A DNA stretch of 64,000 nt. Origin: Kuschelorhynchus macadamiae. Taxonomy: Eukaryota; Arthropoda; Insecta; Coleoptera; Curculionidae. Made by a program: the position numbers and the translations under genes. This document shows positions 48,565-61,735 of this stretch, piece after piece. Within the stretch, counting starts at the first letter, position 1, and every line of letters starts with the position of its first letter. The notes under the pieces are model-generated. The model did no database searches and was not told where the DNA came from. It worked only from the letters and a program-made list of their open reading frames with translations. Location of the stretch: contig JAUTXW010004472.1 of assembly GCA_030620095.1 (NCBI GenBank), positions 310,001-374,000 on the forward strand, read 5' to 3'.

Positions 48565-49225
48565 GGATAGATATTAACTACTAACATTTAGACATTATTT
48601 GACAAGAAATAAACAAATTTAAACCAATTGTTTTTCTATCAAATAATAACGACAGAAATAGGTTAAATATGTCAAATGTACAATATAAAAAAGGATGATA
48701 TGTTCAAAAATGTTTTAAAACTAGATAATACATTATACAGTATATTGAACAAAATATTGGAGGTAACGAGAAAAAGAAATATTTATGAATTTTAAGGAAT
48801 TATTTTATTATTATACGGGACACACATGTAATTTTAACGAAACAAAATTATACATCGAATATAACACCAGCAAAAGATGTTTTTAAAAATGAGCGAAATA
48901 CATAACGAAATGTTTCCAATGAAGAATGAAGAAAAAATGCGATATTGAAAACTTCTTATATTTTAAATTTAAACGACGAATAATTCCATAAAAATCATAA
49001 ATATTTCTTTTTCTAATTACCTCCAATATATTGTTCATTATACTGTATAACGTGTTATCTAGTTTTCAAACATTTTTGAACATAACCCCCTTTTTTGTAT
49101 TATGAATTTGACATATTTAATCTATTTCTGTCATTATTATTTGATAGAAAAACAATTGATTTATAATTGTTTATTTCTTGTCAAATAATGTCAAAATTTT
49201 AGTAGTTAAAATATTATATGGGTCT
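48565..49225. mobile_element. Foldback element 4
   Basis: Arms about 48565-48810 and 48985-49225 pair, for example ACATTATTTGACAAGAAATA against TATTTCTTGTCAAATAATGT and AATATTGGAGGTAACGAG against AATTACCTCCAATATATTG. The spacer is about 170 bases and noncoding. Confidence 0.8.
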
Positions 49226-50082
49226 TGTTGAGAGTTAGTATTTCGGATTTTACGATTTTTTCAAATTTTAAACGAAAGCTTATGCGGTATAGTACAGATT
49301 AAAAAAATTAAATTTGCGGATAAAGCATTTTTGACCCAGAAAAAAAATAAAAACTGACCAAATTCCCTACAATTTTCAAAACATTGCAATACAAAAATTC
49401 CCTAATATGGTATTAGAAATAAAAGGACACTTAGAGCGTTGCCAAATTGACTTACATTTCTTGATTTATGATATAAATATTTTAAACTTAACTCTACGTT
49501 GCCAGTGATTGAGCTGTAGCTTTTTTTATGTAGTGGCTTTAATGACATAATGGCGGCTAACCTGGTGCTAACCCCATACCGATTTACCTACTGTATGAAG
49601 GAATGAATTCCTCCCTGGCAAAATGAAATTAAATTTGGAAACATTGCTTCTTGAATTAGAGGAAATGACTGATTAATGGTGAAATGTCAAATGTCAGTTA
49701 ATTTTCTGTTTAAGAATTGAATAACATCAACATATTTTGTTGATACCGTTTTAACATTAATTCTTTAAAAACTTAAATTAAAAAACAGTATATTATATGT
49801 ATAATAATATACTCTCTATTGTGCATGCAATTTTAACATAATTAAAGTAACAGTAGAGATTTAGAACCATATAGTTATAAGTATTTGTTATGTTTTTTTC
49901 ACAAAAAAGTGCTTCATCCGCAAATTTTTTTGCTGAAATGTGTTAATTTCGAGTAAAAATACCTAATCTCCATATGCCATTTTATATACCGAGACTCAAC
50001 TCGGTCATCTACAGTTAGATTTTTAAATGCTGAACGCAACTTAAATAAAGCCGAATTTTGCGCGACTTTAGTGGCTTTATTG

Positions 50083-50345
50083 CAGTGGCGTATAAAGACA
50101 TCGTTCTTTGGGGGGGAGGGGGGGGATTTCAGACGATGAAACATTTTCAAAAAAAGTCAAGTCTTCAGTTTGTAATTTCTAGATAAGTAGCCGTTTTGAA
50201 CGTAAATTATATGGGCAACACAACAAAAAAAAAGTTATTTTTTTAGTTTTAAATAAAACTACCTCTGGGGGGATTTTACGAGCCACTTCCGCTGAAAAAC
50301 TGCTTATGGTTTTAATCCCCAAACCCCCTCTTAAATACGCCACTG
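50083..50345. mobile_element. hAT MITE, CAGTGGCGTA family, 263 bases
   Basis: Ends CAGTGGCGTATAAAG and TTAAATACGCCACTG are inverted. The flanking octamers CTTTATTG and CTTTTTTG differ at one base. Internal G-rich and C-rich runs. Noncoding. Confidence 0.85.
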
Positions 50346-51237
50346 CTTTTTTGTATGTGTGCTATTTCTCTTTACTCTACCTTTAATTAATATTACATTT
50401 TTAACTGTATAATATCTACAAGAGATGATTGCATAATGTAAAAAAAAAGGTTTTGCTCAAGATGCCAAATAAACGACGTAACCTCTGATTACTTACTGAC
50501 TGTGTTGTAGGCGAATGACCTCTTTTGGTCTAACGGAACCAAGTACAAGTCCAAGGTCGGTCGTGGTAATTACGTAAGTACCTAGTTTAAATTTTGGTAA
50601 TAATAAAATTGAAAACTAATTTAGTTCATTTACATAATATGTACAGGGTGGAATTTTTATATTTTCACATGTATTTTCCCCCTTTACTTTTTAAGTTACA
50701 AAAAAGTGTGAGATATATTTTAGTGATATGTCAAGAACCGAGAGAGTTTAGAAAAACTGCGAAAATTACGACTGATGCCTTCCCACATATAAAATTGCTT
50801 AATAATATGTTCCTCGATAATAGCGTTTCGTAGAGTATTTTTCGTTTCTTTTGTGCTCAATTTTTAAACCCTAACGTTGCAAGTTTTTAAATACCTTCTT
50901 TCTTTTTTGAAGGAATTTACAAGCAATATTTCTCTTATTTTTTTCATAACTTTCTTCAATAATTGGGATGTTTTTAAAACGTTCTCTTCTCTTTTCTCTA
51001 TTATCTATTCTTTATAAAGAACTAATACGATAAAATACAGTTATTATTAGAATAATATTTCGTAACGGACCGGACGCTGTAACTAATGTTTGTTATAAAT
51101 AAAGTAATAAATATATACATTAAATAATTTAAACGCTACGGATAGGAGGGACCGGACGTAAGAAATTAAAAAATGAAATAAGAAGTGCTGATAATGGACT
51201 GGACATTTTAGATACATCTAATTTCTAATTATTTACT

Positions 51238-53135
51238 AAAAAATCGGTAAATTTCCTTTACGCGGAAGTTCCCTCATTATGAATCTTTCCTTTTATTAGG
51301 AATAGTTAAGTGTGAATCAATTTACTTCAGTACATAGTTCCACTTTGTTCCAATATATTGGATTCCAACCAATATTTTCCCTGTTTCTACCTATGCCACA
51401 CTTGATTTTGGGCATAATTTGAAATTAATTCAATAGGTAATTTTTATATTGACACACAGCGCGATTTTGTTACGTCATGTTGAATTCGCATCACTTTATC
51501 CTTATATCATATTTAATTTTTCTCCAAAATTTACAGTGAATTGAATAAAAAGATTTTTTTACGTTAATTTTTTTAACATATTATTTGGCCGCCATTTTAT
51601 TACGCCATCTTCAATTCGTACCACAACTTTGCACAAAATTTTAAATTAATCTAATAAGTAGTTTTTTTTCAAACTGATTTTTTGAATATTTTATTAGGCC
51701 GCCATTTTGTTTTGCTATCTTATATTCATACCAAAATGTTACCAGGTTATTTTCATGTAACACTTGATTTTTTTGCTAAATTTGAGGTAAATTGAATAAT
51801 TAGTTTTTTACTAATAATTTTTTAGCATTTCACTAGGCCTCCATCTTGTTCCGGCATATTGAATTTTTACCAAAATATTACCAGGTCATCCCCATATGCG
51901 TCTTAATTTATGTAAAAATTTGTCAAGTCAATCTGATTGTTTTTTCATAATAATTTTTCGTCAATCGGGTTAGTTTTTAAGCTATGCAGCGAACTGACAG
52001 ACAGACAGACAACCTGACAGTTAGACCGACGGGATTGACAAAACATTTTTTTTTGGCATCTAGGGACGCTAAAACGTGAATATATGTAAAAACTGCTAGG
52101 GTGATTTTTTTTATTTGTCCGCCTTTTTGTTCCGTCATCTGGAACTAGTACCACAGTTTTACTAGCTCTTCTCTATACTACAATTAGTTATGGCACATAA
52201 TTTGAAATTAGTTCATTAAGTAGGTTTTCAAGGCTGAATTTCTAAATATTCTAATAAGCCGCCATTTTGGTCTGCCAATTTGTATTCGAACCAAAATTTT
52301 ATCAGTTCATTCCTACATAAATAATACTTGGATTTTTGTGCAAATTGGATAATTAGTTTTTTAAGTAATATTTTTTTAACATTACATTAGGCCGCCATCT
52401 TGTTCCGGCATATTGGATTTTTACCAAAATATTACCAGGTCATCCCCATATGAGCCATAATTTTTGACTAAAATTGGAAGTCAATATGATGAGTAGTTTT
52501 TAAGCTATACCGCGAACTGACGGACAGACAAACCGACAGACGGACCTTCAGAATTTATAAAACATAATTTTTGGCATCTAGGGACGCTAAAATAATAATA
52601 AAAATATTTGGACGCCATTTTGTTTCGCCATCTTTATTTAATGCCACAGTTTATTTACTATTTCATCTTTATACTACAATTAGTTATGGCACACAATTTG
52701 AAATCAGTTAATTAAGTAGTTTTTTCAGGCTGAATGTTTAAATATTTTATTTAACCACCATTTTGTTCCGCCAGCTTGGATTCATGCAAACATTTTACCA
52801 GTTAATTCCTACAAAATACTTGATTTTTTCACAAAATTTGAGATAAATTGGATAAGTACTTTCTAAGTAATCATTTTTTTAACATTTCACTAGGCCGTCA
52901 TTTTCTTTTGCCATATTGGATTTTTATCAAAATGTTACCAGGTAATCCTCATATGACACTTAATTTTTGACTAAAATTTGAAGTCAATCGGATAAATAGT
53001 AAGACCGACAGACAGACAGACCTACGGAATCTAGAAAACATGTTTTTCTTCATCTAGGGAGCCTGAAACGAAACGTAAAGATCTGAAAAAATCTCGGAGG
53101 GTGATTTTTTCACGATTACAATACTTCCCTTTTAT
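51238..53135 (+). repeat. GCCGCC-unit composite repeat, complete-looking forward copy
   Basis: Left terminus AAAATCGGTAAATTTCC and GCGGAAGTTCCCTCATTATG. About a dozen units of roughly 150 bases follow, with three internal terminal blocks (near 51990, 52515, 53005). The right end reads TCGGAGGGTGATTTTTTCAC and AATACTTCCC. There is no open frame. Confidence 0.88.
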
Positions 53136-53980
53136 GACTGACTGACTGGACAGCACAAAAGGTAATGTTTAAACGAACACACGTTTAACATAGAGTATTA
53201 TTTGTGACAAAACGATATTAACCTTGCATATTCTTTAATTTAAATTTGACATCAAATTATTTGGTTTGTAACATAAATTTATAAATTATAGAGTAAAAAT
53301 TGGTTGATATAGACTTTTTTTGTTACGGGTTCAGATTCGTGTGGCCGAGATATAAAGAAAATCGAAGTAGGCATGGATAACGTTAAAAGAAACAAAATGG
53401 GTCTGTTTTGCACCATATGTGGTAAAATATACCCATTTTGCATCTTTTTCCATGGCTAGTTCGATTTTTATTATATTCATTTTTATTAATTTTTAGAGTC
53501 AAGTGGTGGGTCAAAAGCGATTAAATCAATTGTCATCATACCTATATATTTTTGAAATCAGTAAGAAAATATATTTTAACTGTCATAAAAATGTGCCCCA
53601 TTAAAAAATGCATGTTGTATAATTTTTGCAGCTTTTCGATGTTCTTTTGTCTTTTGTCATATCACAAATTGTATATTTCCATTTTTTTCTGTCTGAAACA
53701 ATTAAAAGCTATAACGCATGTTAATATAAAATAAACACCCGATACTTTTTCCACATTCCTAAAGCATGCTCGGGCCTAATATACTTAAAACAGTTAATAC
53801 AGATTAACAGTCTGCGACTGCCTCTGGTGGCGTAAATGTTAAACTGATTTGACGTCACTGTTATTGTTTTATTACAGATACGCTTTTTTTCATCAATTTA
53901 AAAAAGGCCTAACCAAAAAAGCAATCCGATATTTAAAACATGACTACATACAAAATTATAGATTTTGATAAAAAAACATC

Positions 53981-54048
53981 GTCCGACAGAAATGGACCCA
54001 AGACCTTTGCAATGCAAAGCTCTGTGAAAGTTCACGGAGCTATGGAAG
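53981..54048 (-). repeat. tRNA-derived SINE head
   Basis: The minus strand reads CATAGCTCCGTGAAC (A-box-like), then an arm GCTTTGCATTGCAAAGG and GGTCTTGGGTCCA (B-box-like). The cloverleaf is incomplete and the acceptor stem does not pair, so it is a SINE head or tRNA pseudogene, not a working tRNA. Confidence 0.5.
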
Positions 54049-54567
54049 CTCACACCAGGAAGTAAACGAACCTGGTTTATATTCCGTTGTCTTTAAAGAC
54101 TAACATAGAGGGCGCCACAAGTTGCAGCCCGTCCTGTATTAAACGATTCATCTAGCAGGCCCCATGCTCGGTCCGACTAAAATTTTTCAAGCAATAATGC
54201 ATACGAATGAGCAAACATTATATTAAAAATATTATTTATACCTTCCAGCTTGTTTACCTGGTTAGATAAAAACAGATGCTTTAGTTTAGCTTTCTGTCGA
54301 TTAAGACGATTTTTAGAATGTTATTGTTATTTTGTATATACATTCTATTTTGTTTCGTATTTATATCTTGTACGTTGATTGTTTATAATAATGTGAGTAA
54401 CAAATCTTAAAGTCCATACATTACAAAATGTCCTTTGTAGGGGGCCTCGGCTTGGGTAAGGATCTAGGTCCTCCATAAATAAAATAGGTCCTGACCTAAA
54501 GGGCAACCAACTACTAATTGAATATACATGCTTTTCGAAAAATGGGAGAGACAATTTGAAAATCAAA

Positions 54568-55120
54568 TCGGTAAATCCTTTATCCGGAACTTCCCTCATT
54601 GCTTTGCTTTTATTAAGAATAGTGAAGTGTGACCCAATTTAGATCAGCTCATAGTCATTTAGTAATGCATATGCATATACTGCCTTTTCAAACATTTTTC
54701 CTGGGCGCCATTTTGTTCCACCAATATTTGATTCGTACCAATATTTACCAGTTTCTACTTGTTTTTTGAGTATAATTTAAAATATATTGAATAAGTAGTT
54801 TTTATACTGATTATATAAACTTTTATTAGACCTCCATTTGTCATGTAGTATTCGTACAAAAAAATGTTACCACTTTAGCCCTAAATCACATGTAATTTTA
54901 CTTAATAGTTTAGCCCTATATTATATGTAATTTTTGTACAAAATTTGAAGTCAATTGAATAAGGAAATTTTTTACGAGTTTATCTCTATATCACACTTGC
55001 TTGCACAACAATTAAAATTATCTAATAAGTAGTTTTCTCAGACAGACAAGTAAATTGGATAAGTAATTTTTATTGATATTTTTTTAACATTTCACTAGGC
55101 CGCCATTTTGTTTTGGGAAG
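54568..55120 (+). repeat. GCCGCC-unit composite repeat, forward fragment
   Basis: Left terminus AATCGGTAAATCCTTTATCC and GGAACTTCCCTCATTG, several short units, and a final GGCCGCCATTTTGTTTTG before GGGAAGTAAAAAC. Confidence 0.8.
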
Positions 55121-56103
55121 TAAAAACAGGTGTTACTCCAGCAAAAGTGGCAAAACGAGTTCAAGAGCAGTTGTAACGAACTTCATAGTTACTATGCTAG
55201 CAGGTGTCAAGGCACGTTATTAACCTATAATTATATATGTTTTATTACATTTGCTATTATGTGTTTTATCAGCAGTTTCCGCTTTTACTGGTTTTTTATT
55301 AATATTTAAAAACAAAATCAAAATCATAATAATTTTCCTACAAATATTGCATGTTAACTCCGTTTAGTTTCTGTTCATTTACCCAGGTTTAAGAAATTAA
55401 AATTTCAATTGTCTATAAGCTGACTGAGACGGCTACACTTTTATCTGTTAGTGACAAAGTATATCGTAAGTTTTATTAAAAGTGTTTTACCAACAAGTAA
55501 GTTCCAAACTTGGTTGATTATGCAATAGAAACACTCTCCCGTAATATACGAGCTTTCAAAATGCAACAATAAAATATTCCGTATTTAGCAAGCCTAGAAG
55601 TAAGGTCGGATCCTAAAAGAAAAAAAATGCTCTTTTTAAAATCTTTACAATACTTTGTTTTACTGTAACAGCTATATTATTTCCGAATTTCGTTGCATAG
55701 GCATTTTAAAACTTTTTTAGCAAAAAAGCATTTATCGAAAATCGAGCATTTCATTTCATTTCATAAGCGCCAGTTTATAAAACAACTCCAATAATAAATA
55801 AACTCCTGGCAAAATTAAAGCAACAATATGAACAAAATCACTTTATCTTTCTCTTATATCAGTTCTAAGTTTATAGAGTCTTTGAATAGTAGGCTGTGCA
55901 TATTTTGTTTCGTTATTGATGACAGCAATCAAAATATTTCGTTCAGATTTACAGTTTAAAAGAATTTTTTAGAAGATAAACAATTTTATGTAACAACTTG
56001 TGATAGATTTTCTTTAAAAGTAAGTTTATAAATTGCTCCTTTTTTAAAAGTAATACGTTTTTGTGGTAGACTGTTTTATTTTTGATCCCGAAGAACTAGA
56101 AAA

Positions 56104-56850
56104 ATGAATCGACAAAGAAAATTAACTGAACATGAGGTAATGCGAGCCTCAGTTTTATTGGACGAGAGATATTGTCAGAGTTATATTGCCAATGTGTTAG
56201 GCAAACATCGTTCCACAGTAAGTCGTATGGTAAGAGGCTTAAATGAAGTAGGAACTTATTCTAGAAGGCCAAGGGGCAACAGGACTGATCGTTGTTTATA
56301 TGCTTTAGACTGTCTATGATAAGAAACGAACTCGAATCTGAGAAGATGAAACTAGGGTTAGTCTAAAACATCCAAATAGTCTGAAGAGAGATTTGCCTCT
56401 TGCAATTTATCTGCAAGGATTCCATTCGGCGGTGGCTCTGTTGTATTCTGGGGTAGCATCTCCTTTGACGCTCGCACAGAGTTAGTTCCTATCCGTACGT
56501 GATCCACGAATGCTAATTACTATCTTAAGAATATTGTAATAGAACATGTGGTGCTTTCAGTTATTTTGTGGGACCCAATTTCTTGTTTATGCAAGACAAC
56601 GCTCGCCCGACCTCACGTGGCTAGGGAGGTACTCGATTATCAAGTTGGTATGCCAATTACGTAATAGCCACCAAAAAGCTCGGATCTGATTCCAATAGAA
56701 CATGTATGGGATCATCTTAATAACCTCGAAATCTGAGGGAACTTGAAAATGCATTATCACAGAATGGAGACAAATTCTTCAAGAGGAGGCAACACACGCT
56801 ACTAATGTCCCAGTTACACCATTCATTTCGCTGATAGTGTCCCAGTTTAT
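56104..56850 (+). pseudogene. Tc1-like transposase remnant
   Basis: The first 71 codons are open: LTEHEVMRASVLLDE, then SYIANVLGKHRSTVSRMV and TYSRRPRGNR, the helix-turn-helix of Tc1-type transposases. After a stop, shifted frames give GGSVVFWGSISFDARTELVP (the central catalytic region), ARPHVAREVLDYQ and PPKSSDLIPIEHVWDHL, the last catalytic block. Several frameshifts and stops make it inactive. Terminal repeats were not identified. Confidence 0.85.
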
Positions 56851-57581
56851 TTTTTTCATGGTTACAATTTAAACGATTTTGTTATTAGGTCTTAAGAATA
56901 ATTTTAATTAAAATCTTAACATTTTGTAGCTAATTCACTTTTAAAGAATCCGAAATGTTTTTTTCTGTCTTCTAGTGTAACCAATTTCCATAAAAAATTA
57001 TTGAAAATAATTCCTTATAGAGATTTGTATGATTTAATATATTGTTTCGTTAATTTTGTCCAGGAGTGTAGTTTTTCCCATTACAGATTTTTTGCTTTAA
57101 TATGTTTTTCTGCAGCGTACAGTAGAAAAATCTGTCTACCTATTTGTATGAATAAAATAATCGAAAAATTAGGTAAAGGCTAAATCTTATTAAATGTAAA
57201 ATCTGTATACGAAGGGTAACTTTCTCCTCACTGTTTTTTTCTTATGTTCCAGTTCTACTCTATATCTTTTAAAAACAACATATTTTATAATCACTTAAAT
57301 CACGTTTTTAGATCATGTAGGTACATATATCTGCACTTTGTCTTAAAGTTTCAACCTCATCTAACTACTAATAATCAAAATTGATATTCAAGTGAAATTT
57401 TTTATGACACTTTTCATTTCATTTGTTTTTTTTTACCTTGAATCCAAATCGATATGTATAGTAGCTTGTCTATTCCACGGGGCTATTAGTTAAAAGAAAT
57501 GTTTAAAACATGGAAATTAAGACAAAGACGTATTTTAACCTACGAGTAAAACTGTGAATAAAATAAAAGCTGCTTTGTTTT

Positions 57582-57607
57582 ACCATTGGCTTTATAAAGC
57601 CAATGGT
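57582..57607. repeat. Perfect 26-base palindrome
   Basis: ACCATTGGCTTTA followed directly by its complement TAAAGCCAATGGT. Contains two inverted CCAAT motifs around TATAAA. Confidence 0.95.
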
Positions 57608-58119
57608 TTTACCTATATATCTCGTATTCGGGTACATCCTTCGACCGTCTCGTCTGTAGGGCGCTTGAGTAAGTGAAAGTTCTACTGTTTTCTGTTTTTT
57701 TTTTTACTTAAATTGTTGTAAATACTTCAAAACTCAACATAGTTCTTAAAGTAAATGAAAGTATTTTTGCCGTTAATTGGTATACTCAAACCCATATCCA
57801 TATCCATGTAAATAATGGAAAATTTAGGTTCTAAATATTTACAGCAACTCACCTTACTTAATAAAAATATGAAAGATTCTACCAGAGATAATAAAATATT
57901 TATTATATTCCGAAGACAATATTATAAAAGTAATATGAAGTGAGTCTATTAAGGGATTTAAATTATACAATATAATTTCATAATAAGTCAATTAAATACA
58001 GTGATTTTATAAATGTCCAGTTATTTAAATATTTAAATCCTAGGTAGGTAGGTAGTCATGATTTATTATTTAGTTGTTTCAAATAGTAATATGTTCTATA
58101 TTATAACTTATTTTTTAAA

Positions 58120-59215
58120 AAATCGATAAATTTCCTTTATCAGAAACTTCCCTCGTTATAAATCTTCCATTTATTGGGACCAGTGAAGTTGGATTCCTAC
58201 CACTATTTTACCAATTTCTACCTATGCCACACTTGATTTTTGGGCATAATTTGAAATAAATTCTGTAAGTAGTTTTTACATTGACCCATACCGCCATTTT
58301 GTTACGTCATTTTTGAATTTGTAAAAGTTTATTCCCTATATCATATTTAATTTTTCTGCAAAATTTGAAGTCAATTCAATAATACTTTTTTAAGTGGATT
58401 TTTTTTTTTTTTATTTTGTTCTGCCATCTTGAATTCGTAAATTAGTTTATCTTATATCACATCCTAAAAATTTTAAATTAATCTCAAGTCGATTTATTAG
58501 GCCGTTATTTTGTTTTGCTGTCTTATATCCATACCAAAATACCACTTGATTTTTGTGCAAAATTTGAGGAAATGGGATAATTAGTTTTTTCAGTAATAAT
58601 TTTTTTAACGTTTTACTAGGCCGCCATCTTGTTCCGACATATTTGACTTTTACCAAAATATTACCAGGTCATCCCCATATGAACCCTAATTTTTCACTAA
58701 AATTGAAATGACTCTGATAAATACTTTTTAAGCTCTACCGCGAACTGACTGACACTGCCAGGGACGCTAAAAGCTAAAAGCATGTAAAACCTGAGAGGCT
58801 GACTTTTTTCACGATTACAAATATTTTATTTGGCCGCCAGTTTTTACCATCATCTGGACTTAGGACCACAGTTTTACTAATTCATCTCTTTACCAGAATT
58901 AGTTAGGCACACAATTTGAAATCAGTCCATTAGTTGTTTTTCAGGCTAAATTTTTAAATATTCTATTAAACCGCCATTTGGTTCCGCCATCTTGAATTCG
59001 TACAACAGTTTTTAATACTTGCACAAAATTTGAAATTAATCTAATAAGTAGTTTTTTTCGGGCCGATTCTTTAAATATTTTGTCAGGTCATACCAAAATG
59101 TCAATCAAAAAGTAGTTTTTTAGCTATGTCACGAACAGACAGACCGACAAAAAAGTCTCCGAGGGTGAATTTTTCACAATTAAAATACTTCCCTTTTACC
59201 AGGGAAGTAACAAGA
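58120..59215 (+). repeat. GCCGCC-unit composite repeat, forward copy
   Basis: Left terminus AAAAATCGATAAATTTCC and AACTTCCCTCGTTATAAATC. It has many units with internal deletions and ends TCCGAGGGTGAATTTTTC then AATACTTCCCTTTTACC. Confidence 0.85.
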
Positions 59216-59640
59216 TATCTGCGTACCTAATGTTTTTTGTTCTCATAAAAATAGCTAAAATTTGAAGTTGATCTGATGAGTAGTTTTTAAGCTATGCCGT
59301 GAACTGACGGACAGACAGACAAACCAACAGACGGACCGACGGAAATGATAAAATATATTTTTTAGCATCTAGGGACGCTAAAACCTGAAAATATGTAAAA
59401 TATGTAAGGGTGATTTTTTTTCACGATTACAAATATTTTATTTGGCCGCCTTTTGGGTTCGCCATCTTGAATTAGTACCACAGTTTTAGTAGTTCATCTT
59501 TATACAACATTTAGTTATGGCACTCAATTTGAAATCAGTCCATTCAGTAGTAAGATCTGAAAAAATCTCTGAGGGTGAATTTTTCACGATCACAATACTT
59601 CTCTCTTACGAGGGAAGTAACAAGAGAAGTAACTCGGAAT
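59216..59640 (+). repeat. GCCGCC-unit composite repeat, second tandem partial copy
   Basis: Directly follows the previous copy. Contains GACAGACAGACAAACC, CATCTAGGGACGCTAAAACC and the end block TCTGAGGGTGAATTTTTCAC, then TTACGAGGGAAGTAAC twice. Confidence 0.75.
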
Positions 59641-61473
59641 TTACTTAAATTCCGACTTCAAATTCAAACTTCAATCGGCTCTAAATTTCGATTTCAAAGT
59701 CGGAATTTAACTGTTTTTTTTTTTAATTTTATTGTTATGGCCGGCCCTTCTAGGCTTTCGTAGTTTTACGCCGACATTACGGAATAAAATTTTCATAAAA
59801 ATTTCATTTCGCTTTTTAGAGCATTTTTTGAAGTCGGTTTTATTTTTTATACATTTTTGTTATTAATAGGAATAGGTAAGTAGAAAAATATGACACAAGG
59901 AATACAAAGTGTTTTATGCATATGACCTTGAGTTACTTTTAAGTAAATGTTCCTTTCATGTTATAAAGTAATTTAGTTAAAGTATTTCATATAATCAGGT
60001 TAGTTAATATATTTTTTGTATCGAAAAATCGATTAAACAAACGCTAAACTCTGACATCAACAAACTGAATGCGATAAAGCTTTATTATATTTTTATCAGT
60101 TATGCATACCATGTGTATTTTCACGTGTATTTACATATATTCATATCGAATCGGAGTATATTTTATTTAATACACACACAGTTATATTTCCGGTGCTTTC
60201 ATTTAATTGCGATGAATTTAACATCGGCTGGCACAATTTAGTGTTAATTAAGCAAAAATAACATTTTTGCCTAAAGTGAATATTTAATCTAGTGCAGCAA
60301 GTATTCGTATGCGATGTACGTGTTTTAACGTAGATGTTTTAACTGGTGTCAGTAAATATTTGGATTAGAAGTTCGGGATACCGAGGGGAGGCTGTTATAT
60401 GCCTGGTGCCGGATTATCGGTACTATTTTTGGTGTAGGTCTGGAAATAAATAAATAGATAATTGTTTAGTGTGTTGTGGTGTTTTAGACAAGCTTTACTG
60501 CTTTGTTACATTATTATTATTTATTATTAAAATTATCCGTACAGTATTATTACTATATAGAATGGCAATATTATCCACACTTGATAATAATAGTCTAAAG
60601 TCGTGGTTAAGTGTCTACTCCTAATCTATTTATAGTATATTTTAGCTCATCATTCTAAATCCTGATTTTTATAAATAATAAACAAAAGAAAATCCTCTTG
60701 CATAAGCTGGCCGTTCGTCCTGTATTTTACAGGATTGTCTTTTCTTTTTATCTGCTCTCCTGCATTGTGGGCGACCTGTAAAATGTTCTCTGTTTTGTTC
60801 TTGATGATAAAATATTGATGGTAATGCTATTTTATCGCTTTGAATGGCGAGGTAAGCGAAATGATTTGTCTGATTACAGCATATGTTAAAATAAACAATA
60901 AAATGAACATAGATCCACCCCCACTCACCTACGCCATTTCTTTGTCTAACCATGCGCAACACCATGTTTTGGTTTAAGTTTGTTCACAACCAGACTTCTT
61001 TCTTCTCTTCTTCTATTACTGTGATTGAAGCAGATAAAATTATAGTTTTAGAAGGTGCTAATGAGGTTGATAATTTGAAATTTAAAAAATGACAAAAACA
61101 TTATAATAAAATGTAGAAATAAATAGAGGGTGTTTTAGAACTCATGTCAAAATATTTTACAGAAATGCCTTTGACTATCTGGATAAGTGGTCTGTTCATT
61201 TTTTGCCATTTAAAGGTTTAAAGTGCGTTATGCTAAATAAAGAAAAATTCAGGACGGATTGACTTCTTTTATTGAGTTTAAATATTTAAAGAGTGTTTCT
61301 ATGAAAATGAGCTTTTTCTGAAGTGAGTTACCTTCGGCAATTTTTATCCAAGGAAAAGGTATTTCAGTGGCGTTGTAACAAACAATAGTTATTGATTAAA
61401 GGTGGGTAGAAATGTTTAATCTTCTTGAATCTGAAAACATTCCGTTTAAAAATCTTTTGTATATTATCGAATT
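59641..61473. other. Intergenic, no supported gene
   Basis: A short GC-richer patch (60370-60420) and the minus-strand frame at 60669-60965 were examined. Neither shows a recognisable domain. Confidence 0.45.
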
Positions 61474-61735
61474 TTGATGTTGATTTTAACTTATAATGTA
61501 GAAAGAAATTGTGAGAATATGGAGAAATCTCCAAAACTGTTAAGCTATTAAAAAATATCCATAGCTCAGAAAAATATTTATAAATTCTCTATGCATTCTG
61601 GAAACCAATCTATGTTAATTGTAACTTATAATGTAGAAAGAAATTGTGAGTCTTTATGGAGAAATCTCCAAAAATGTTAAGCTATTAAAAAATACCCATA
61701 ACTCAGAAAAAGATTTATATATTTATATGTTTCAG
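61474..61735 (+). repeat. 135-base tandem duplication
   Basis: Two adjacent copies share AACTTATAATGTAGAAAGAA, TGGAGAAATCTCCAAAA and GTTAAGCTATTAAAAAATA with a 135-base offset. Confidence 0.9.

Noticed and set aside
60669..60965. Minus-strand frame of 98 codons containing TGRPQCRRADKKKRQ
   Set aside because: No acceptor, partner exon or family resemblance. The composition is uneven, so it is left as a chance frame.
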